10,279 nucleotides of DNA. Origin: Spartobacteria bacterium UBA6821 (GTDB lineage Bacteria > Verrucomicrobiota > Verrucomicrobiia > Chthoniobacterales > UBA6821). The translations under genes were made by a program, and so were the position numbers. Below, one piece after another: positions 6,268 to 10,279 of this stretch. Positions within the stretch are counted from its first letter, which is position 1. The number at the start of each line of letters is the position of its first letter. The notes under the pieces were generated by a model that was given only the letters and a program-made list of their open reading frames with translations, was not told the DNA's origin and made no database searches. The DNA lies in contig DKEN01000115.1 in the NCBI GenBank assembly GCA_002452515.1, positions 5,736 through 16,014 of the forward strand, written 5' to 3'.

Positions 6268-7305
6268 ATGACTACTTCTCCCCTCGAACAGCAGTTGCGT
6301 GATGCACTTTCCAAGGTGCCGTACCCCGGGTTCAGCCGTGATCTCATCTCCTTTGGCGTGGTGCGGGGAATAACCATCGATGATGTGGTTTCCGTGCAGC
6401 TGGTTGTTTCGACCAATGAACCGGGTGTCGCCACGGAATTACGTGAGCGTGTCACCAAGGCTCTCTCGTCGCTCGTCGGAGAGCGGCCCCTCAAGGTGCT
6501 TTTGGATGTACAGGCTCCGGTGCAGTCGGCTGGGCAGGGACCACTGCCGATTCCCGGGGTAAAACAGGTGGTTGCTGTCGCCAGTGGAAAGGGTGGGGTT
6601 GGAAAGTCGATGGTTGCGGTGAATCTGGCGGCCAATCTGGCCAGACAAGGCCTCAAGGTGGGGCTCTGCGATTGTGATCTCTACGGCCCTAGTGTTGCAT
6701 TGATGTGCGGCACGAGGGAGCGTCCATCTGCGAATGAGGAAGGGCGCATCCAGCCGATTGTGCGTCACGGGATGAAAGTCATGTCGATGGGATTTCTGTT
6801 GGAGGATGATTCCCCTGCAGTTCTCCGAGGCCCCATGGTGACGCGCTACACACAGCAGTTCCTTCGCAATGTGGCCTGGGATGATCTGGATATCCTGATT
6901 CTTGATCTGCCGCCGGGAACTGGTGACATTCAACTGACCATTGTGCAGACAGTTCCTTTGGCCGGGGCGGTGATCGTGACGACACCGCAGGAGGTGGCGC
7001 TCATTGACGCCCGCAAAGCGGTGGCGATGTTCCAGAAGACCAATGTGCCGATCTTGGGGATCGTTGAAAATATGGCGTATTTCATCGCCCCCGGTGACGG
7101 AAGCAGACATGAGATATTCGGCAGTGGTGGAGGGGAGAAGGAGGCTGTAAGGCTCGGAGTTCCGTTCCTCGGATCACTTCCCCTGGACCCGGCGATCCGA
7201 ATTGCATCGGACGCAGGAACACCCTTCGTACTGGCTCATCCTGAAAGTTCCGTGACCGCCTTGATCGACCGGGCAGCCTCCATCGTGGCGGCTGTGATTT
7301 CTTAA
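6268..7305 (+). CDS. mrp: Mrp/ApbC/NBP35-type P-loop ATPase (Fe-S carrier family)
   Basis: Members of this family bind ATP and in several cases carry and transfer Fe-S clusters in the cytoplasm. The 345-residue protein has an N-terminal MIP18/DUF59-like domain (about 1-80, with VPYPGFSRDLISFGVV) and a Mrp ATPase domain. Visible motifs are the deviant Walker A SGKGGVGKS (106-114), CDLYGPS (136-142), MSMGFLL (172-178), LRGPM (186-190), LDLPPGTGD (212-220), ENMAYF (267-272) and IFGSGGGEK (283-291). The usual CPXCG segment after ENMSYF is replaced by APGDG (274-278), so both cysteines of the cluster-bridging CXXC motif are missing. It starts 21 bp after rpoN and is probably cotranscribed. The leader is pyrimidine-rich with no Shine-Dalgarno. 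It converges on glk with a 25-bp gap and no hairpin. Confidence 0.95.
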   Translation: MTTSPLEQQLRDALSKVPYPGFSRDLISFGVVRGITIDDVVSVQLVVSTNEPGVATELRERVTKALSSLVGERPLKVLLDVQAPVQSAGQGPLPIPGVKQVVAVASGKGGVGKSMVAVNLAANLARQGLKVGLCDCDLYGPSVALMCGTRERPSANEEGRIQPIVRHGMKVMSMGFLLEDDSPAVLRGPMVTRYTQQFLRNVAWDDLDILILDLPPGTGDIQLTIVQTVPLAGAVIVTTPQEVALIDARKAVAMFQKTNVPILGIVENMAYFIAPGDGSRHEIFGSGGGEKEAVRLGVPFLGSLPLDPAIRIASDAGTPFVLAHPESSVTALIDRAASIVAAVIS

Positions 7306-7330
7306 GGAAATATCCCGAGGAGACGCCAGT

Positions 7331-8350
7331 CTATCGCACTTCGAGAAGCCGGAAGGCACGACAGGCCGAACCAAGCAGGGCGGTCTCGTCGTTTAGGACG
7401 ACATGAAGTGGCATCGTTTCCAGAACAGAGCGGAGTCTTCCTTTGTTCAGAAAGCTCTCTAGAAAAAGAGGGCGGCGAAGAAGCGGCAGAATCTTGGGAG
7501 GGATGCCTCCTCCGAGGAAGACACCTCCGGTGGACATGGTCTTGAGAGCCATGTTCGAAGCTTCAGCACCGAGCGCCTGGACAAACAGATCCATGGTGGT
7601 GCGGCAGAGTGCGCAGGAGCCATCGGCTGCGTGACGGTCGATCACGGCTGCGGGATCAAGTTCCACCATCTCCTGAGCCACAATAGGATTTTCCACTCCT
7701 TTGTTGGCGTTTTTCAGGAAGCGGTAGATATTGGCAATGCCCATCCCGGAGACAACGCGTTCGAAACTAACCCTGCCGTAATCGCGGCGCAGATAGTCAA
7801 GCAGTTCCCGTTGCAGATCGTCGGTGGGGGCAAAGTCGGCGTGGCCGCCTTCGCAGGCCCAAGGGTGATGACGCTTACCATCCCAGAACAGTCCGGCCTC
7901 ACCAAGTCCCGTTCCGGGGGCAATCACGCACTGATTCCCTGCGTTGGATCCCGCCCCTGCCTGCAGAGTGGCTAGATCGGTCTTCTGAAGCACCGAAAGT
8001 CCATAAGCTGTGGCTTCCAGGTCATTGAGTACGACGACACGCTGGATGCCAAGGCTCTGAGGCAATGTATGGGTATCAATCTTCCAGCCAAGATTGCTGA
8101 GAGTCACCACTCCGGCGACATTGGGCCCCGGAACGCCGAAGCAGGCTGCCTGAACGGGTGATTCCAAGGTGATTCCCGACAGAAAAAGCTGCACCATTTC
8201 CTCAAGAGAATGGTGATCCTCACTATGGAATTTCCTAAAATGGAGCCGTTCCATCTCCGAGTCGTCGCCTTCGCTTTTGTGGAAAACGCCGACCCGGAAA
8301 TTTGTGCCACCAAGATCCCCCGCCAGGATGAGTGGTGAGGGGGATGGCAT
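7331..8350 (-). CDS. glk: Glucokinase (Glk family)
   Basis: Phosphorylates glucose to glucose-6-phosphate with ATP in the cytoplasm, feeding glycolysis. The 339-residue protein resembles the E. coli-type Glk family rather than ROK repressors. It shows the phosphate-binding GDLGGTN (11-17), the catalytic-base motif LNDLEATAYG (Asp110), APGTGLGEAG (144-153), EGGHADFAP (167-175, sugar-contact Glu/His), RVSFERVVSGMGIANIYRF (193-211), the adenosine-side GGVFLGGGIPPKILPLL (275-291) and a C-terminal ND-TALLGSA. It is slightly longer than E. coli Glk (321 residues), mainly in loops. ATG is used at 8350 with no Shine-Dalgarno. serA lies 21 bp upstream on the same strand, which suggests a serA-glk operon and possibly translation by reinitiation. 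Confidence 0.95.
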   Translation of the reverse strand: MPSPSPLILAGDLGGTNFRVGVFHKSEGDDSEMERLHFRKFHSEDHHSLEEMVQLFLSGITLESPVQAACFGVPGPNVAGVVTLSNLGWKIDTHTLPQSLGIQRVVVLNDLEATAYGLSVLQKTDLATLQAGAGSNAGNQCVIAPGTGLGEAGLFWDGKRHHPWACEGGHADFAPTDDLQRELLDYLRRDYGRVSFERVVSGMGIANIYRFLKNANKGVENPIVAQEMVELDPAAVIDRHAADGSCALCRTTMDLFVQALGAEASNMALKTMSTGGVFLGGGIPPKILPLLRRPLFLESFLNKGRLRSVLETMPLHVVLNDETALLGSACRAFRLLEVR

Positions 8351-8365
8351 GGAAGTGCGAGTAAT

Positions 8366-8379
8366 TAGAGACTAGAGAC
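8366..8379. repeat. Tandem heptamer at the serA stop codon
   Basis: TAGAGAC occurs twice in direct tandem (8366-8372 and 8373-8379), covering the end of serA and the start of the serA-glk gap. On the minus strand the reading is CGT CTC TAG, then TCTCTAATT. Removing one copy would give CGT CTC TAA, so the SerA protein end would not change. This looks like a small slippage duplication. Confidence 0.6.
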
Positions 8380-9967
8380 GAATGACGCGAGCCGAAGCGA
8401 TGTCGGCATCCGATGTTATTTTGGAAAGCAGGGATTCATCCGGAGCTGAATCAAGGTTGAGCAGGGTGAGAGCCTGGCCGCCGACTTCATTGCGACTGAG
8501 GGACATGCCGGCGATGTTCAGGCTGTTTTCCCCAAGAAGGGTGCCGAGTTGTCCGACAATGCCGGGACGGTCGCGATTTTCCAGCAGGAGAATGACTCCT
8601 GACGGTACGCCTTCGACAAAGCGCCCGTTCACGGTGACAATGCGTGGCTTGGAGCCGTAGAGGGTCCCTCCGACGGAAGCCGTGACCCCATCCTGTTGGA
8701 TGGAAACCTCGATGAGATCGGTGAATTCGGTCGTTCCGCTCTCGCGGGTCTCGATGACCTCAATGCCATGATTGCGGAGGATTGCAGGAGCATTGACAGG
8801 ATTGACTTCGTTGCCGTGGATGTTCCGGAGGTAACCGGTGATCAGGGCTCGCGTAACGGCTGTCAGATCCTGGTCAATCAGGCGACCGCTGTAACGGATG
8901 CTGATCTTTTCGGCGCGCTTCGGAGAGATTTGGGCAATGAAGAGACCAAGCTTTTCACCGAGATCAATCCAAGGCCCGAGTGTCGAAAGGGTCTTGGCAT
9001 CAATGTTGGGCATATTGACCGAGTTGCGGATTTCACCATCCAGCAGTGCTGCACGGACGGCCTGTGCGATCTCGATACCGACGAGCTCCTGGGCTTCCGC
9101 GGTCGAGGCGCCAAGATGAGGGGTGAGGACAAGATTGTCGATGGTGCGGTAAGGCCAGTCAGCGGCTGGAGGCTCCACGTCAAAAACATCGAGGGCAGCG
9201 CCTGCGATCTGTCCGCTCTGAAGTCCCTCCGCAAGAACGGCCTCGTCGATCAGTCCTCCGCGCGCACAGTTGATGATGCGGACACCCTTTTTCAGTAGGG
9301 GAAGCTGCTTGGCTCCGATCATGTGCAAGGTCTCCTCGGTGAGAGGCATGTGCACCGTGATGAAATCGGCGCGGGGGAGAAGATCCTCAAGCTTTTCAAC
9401 CACCTCAACCTGAAGGGAACGTGCCTTGCTGGCGGAGAGATAGGGATCGTAGGCAAGCACCTTCATTCCGAAGGCAATGGCCCTACGAGCCACCTCCGTG
9501 CCGATGCGGCCCATTCCGAGAATGGCGATGGTTTTCTCATAAAGTTCGACGCCTTCGAATTTTTTACGGTCCCATTTGCCTGCCTTCATGCTTGCGTTGG
9601 CCTGGGGAATGTTGCGTGCCACGGAGAGCATGAGCGAGAATGCGTGTTCTGCGGTGGAAATGGTGTTACCTCCGGGGGCGTTCATGACGATGACGCCATG
9701 CTTTGTCGCCGCATCAACATCGACATTGTCAATGCCGACACCGGCACGTCCGACAACCTTCAGGTTCTTGGCAGCTGCAAAGACCGCTGGCGTGACCTTC
9801 GTCTGGCTTCGGACAACAAGGCCGGCGAATTCAGGAATGATCGCGATGAGCTCGGCTTCTTTAAGACCTGTTTTGACAACGACTTCAACCACACCTCCCT
9901 CGGCTAGGGCTTCGACGCCACGTGCGGAAACGGGATCGGCTACGAATACTTTAGGAACGGAACTCAT
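8372..9967 (-). CDS. serA: D-3-phosphoglycerate dehydrogenase (long form with ACT domain)
   Basis: Oxidises 3-phosphoglycerate to 3-phosphohydroxypyruvate with NAD, the first step of serine synthesis. The 531-residue protein has the long (type I) architecture. A substrate-binding domain encloses the Rossmann NAD domain, with GMGRIG (151-156), acidic YDP (173-175), catalytic Arg236 (NCARGGLIDE), Glu265 (DVFDVEPP) and His284 (LTPHLGAS). The intervening ASB domain spans about 320-450, and a C-terminal ACT domain about 455-531 (LLENRDRPGIVGQLGTLLGENSLNIAGMS). ACT domains in this family often mediate serine feedback inhibition, but that is not demonstrated for this form. The start is ATG at 9967, with no Shine-Dalgarno in the pyrimidine-rich leader. 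It is followed by glk after 21 bp. Confidence 0.97.
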   Translation of the reverse strand: MSSVPKVFVADPVSARGVEALAEGGVVEVVVKTGLKEAELIAIIPEFAGLVVRSQTKVTPAVFAAAKNLKVVGRAGVGIDNVDVDAATKHGVIVMNAPGGNTISTAEHAFSLMLSVARNIPQANASMKAGKWDRKKFEGVELYEKTIAILGMGRIGTEVARRAIAFGMKVLAYDPYLSASKARSLQVEVVEKLEDLLPRADFITVHMPLTEETLHMIGAKQLPLLKKGVRIINCARGGLIDEAVLAEGLQSGQIAGAALDVFDVEPPAADWPYRTIDNLVLTPHLGASTAEAQELVGIEIAQAVRAALLDGEIRNSVNMPNIDAKTLSTLGPWIDLGEKLGLFIAQISPKRAEKISIRYSGRLIDQDLTAVTRALITGYLRNIHGNEVNPVNAPAILRNHGIEVIETRESGTTEFTDLIEVSIQQDGVTASVGGTLYGSKPRIVTVNGRFVEGVPSGVILLLENRDRPGIVGQLGTLLGENSLNIAGMSLSRNEVGGQALTLLNLDSAPDESLLSKITSDADIASARVIRL

Positions 9968-10074
9968 GATGACGATGGGTATGGTTGGGCTGAGAGCCAG
10001 GTTTTGGGATTCTGAAATTCGGGTATCACCGGTTAATGGGTGACTTCCCGGCAGGATTTGAATTTAAGAGGTAA

Positions 10075-10104
10075 GTTATAACAACGACTGCCGCCCATTC
10101 GCAA
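10075..10104 (-). promoter_or_regulatory. Candidate sigma-70-type promoter for serA-glk
   Basis: On the minus strand TTGCGA (10104-10099, 4/6 to consensus) and TATAAC (10080-10075, 5/6) are separated by 18 bp. Transcription would start near 10068, giving an untranslated leader of about 100 nt before the serA ATG. Within that leader a small TCACC/GGTGA stem (8-nt loop) is possible, but no recognisable riboswitch or attenuator peptide is seen. Confidence 0.45.
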
Positions 10105-10225
10105 ACCGGAAACAAAAAAATCTTGGGCAATCAGGAATTCGCTTTAAAAATATTTTTTATGCTTGAACGTGCTTTCTTCATGGCCCCGAGGGAAAATTTC
10201 GTTCATTTTCCCCTGATTGTTGCCA

Positions 10226-10279
10226 ATGGATTATCAAAGCCCCCATCCACAGACCCCGGATTCCTATCAGAACCAGCCA
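10226..10279 (+). CDS. Start of an unidentified protein (3'-partial)
   Basis: An ATG at 10226 opens a frame that continues past the window end, reading MDYQSPHPQTPDSYQNQP (18 codons). An in-frame TGA at 10214-10216 limits upstream extension, leaving only two TTG codons as other starts. The Gln/Pro/Tyr-rich N-terminus resembles the disordered start of many small membrane proteins, but too little is present to assign a family. No Shine-Dalgarno is visible, in line with the other genes here. A competing frame from the ATG at 10159 (MLERAFFMAPREN...) also stays open to the end. Confidence 0.4.
   Translation, partial: MDYQSPHPQTPDSYQNQP

Noticed and set aside
6439..7110. A 223-codon minus-strand ORF opposite mrp
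   Set aside because: The Mrp frame carries all expected ATPase motifs; the antisense product is His/Arg-rich and unrecognisable.
8696..9907. Long plus-strand ORFs (8696-9298 and 9323-9907) opposite serA
   Set aside because: They are antisense to a fully conserved SerA and their translations show no recognisable motif; they follow from codon bias in the real gene.

Overview
The window looks like ordinary chromosome from a mid-GC bacterium, and no mobile element, CRISPR array, toxin-antitoxin pair or phage gene is visible. The gene mix (a long coiled-coil/TPR protein, a membrane-anchored alkaline-phosphatase-fold protein, sigma-54, Mrp, a Glk-type glucokinase and SerA) and the near absence of Shine-Dalgarno sequences suggest a Verrucomicrobiota-like (PVC) lineage. 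That placement is an inference from style, not from a marker gene.

Layout, left to right. A large plus-strand coiled-coil protein with C-terminal TPRs enters the window already open, so its start lies upstream. It converges on a minus-strand, membrane-anchored protein of the alkaline phosphatase superfamily. A perfect 30-bp palindrome lies between the two and contains the phosphatase stop codon. A tRNA-Gln(UUG) gene with encoded CCA is divergent from the phosphatase. Next is a small minus-strand two-helix membrane protein, whose promoter is placed so that its mRNA may be leaderless. rpoN and mrp follow on the plus strand, 21 bp apart and probably cotranscribed. They converge on a minus-strand serA-glk pair, also 21 bp apart, whose likely promoter is at 10075-10104. 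A further plus-strand gene probably starts at 10226 and runs off the window.

Functionally the window is mostly core physiology: glutamine decoding, alternative sigma factor, Fe-S cluster or metal ATPase, first step of serine synthesis from 3-phosphoglycerate, and glucose phosphorylation. SerA and Glk together touch the top of glycolysis and its serine branch. The least ordinary item is the alkaline-phosphatase-fold protein. It keeps the nucleophilic serine position and one aspartate but appears to have lost most of the metal ligands, so it may be a pseudoenzyme or a divergent enzyme. The Mrp homologue also lacks the usual CXXC motif. I found no convincing new multi-gene system here.
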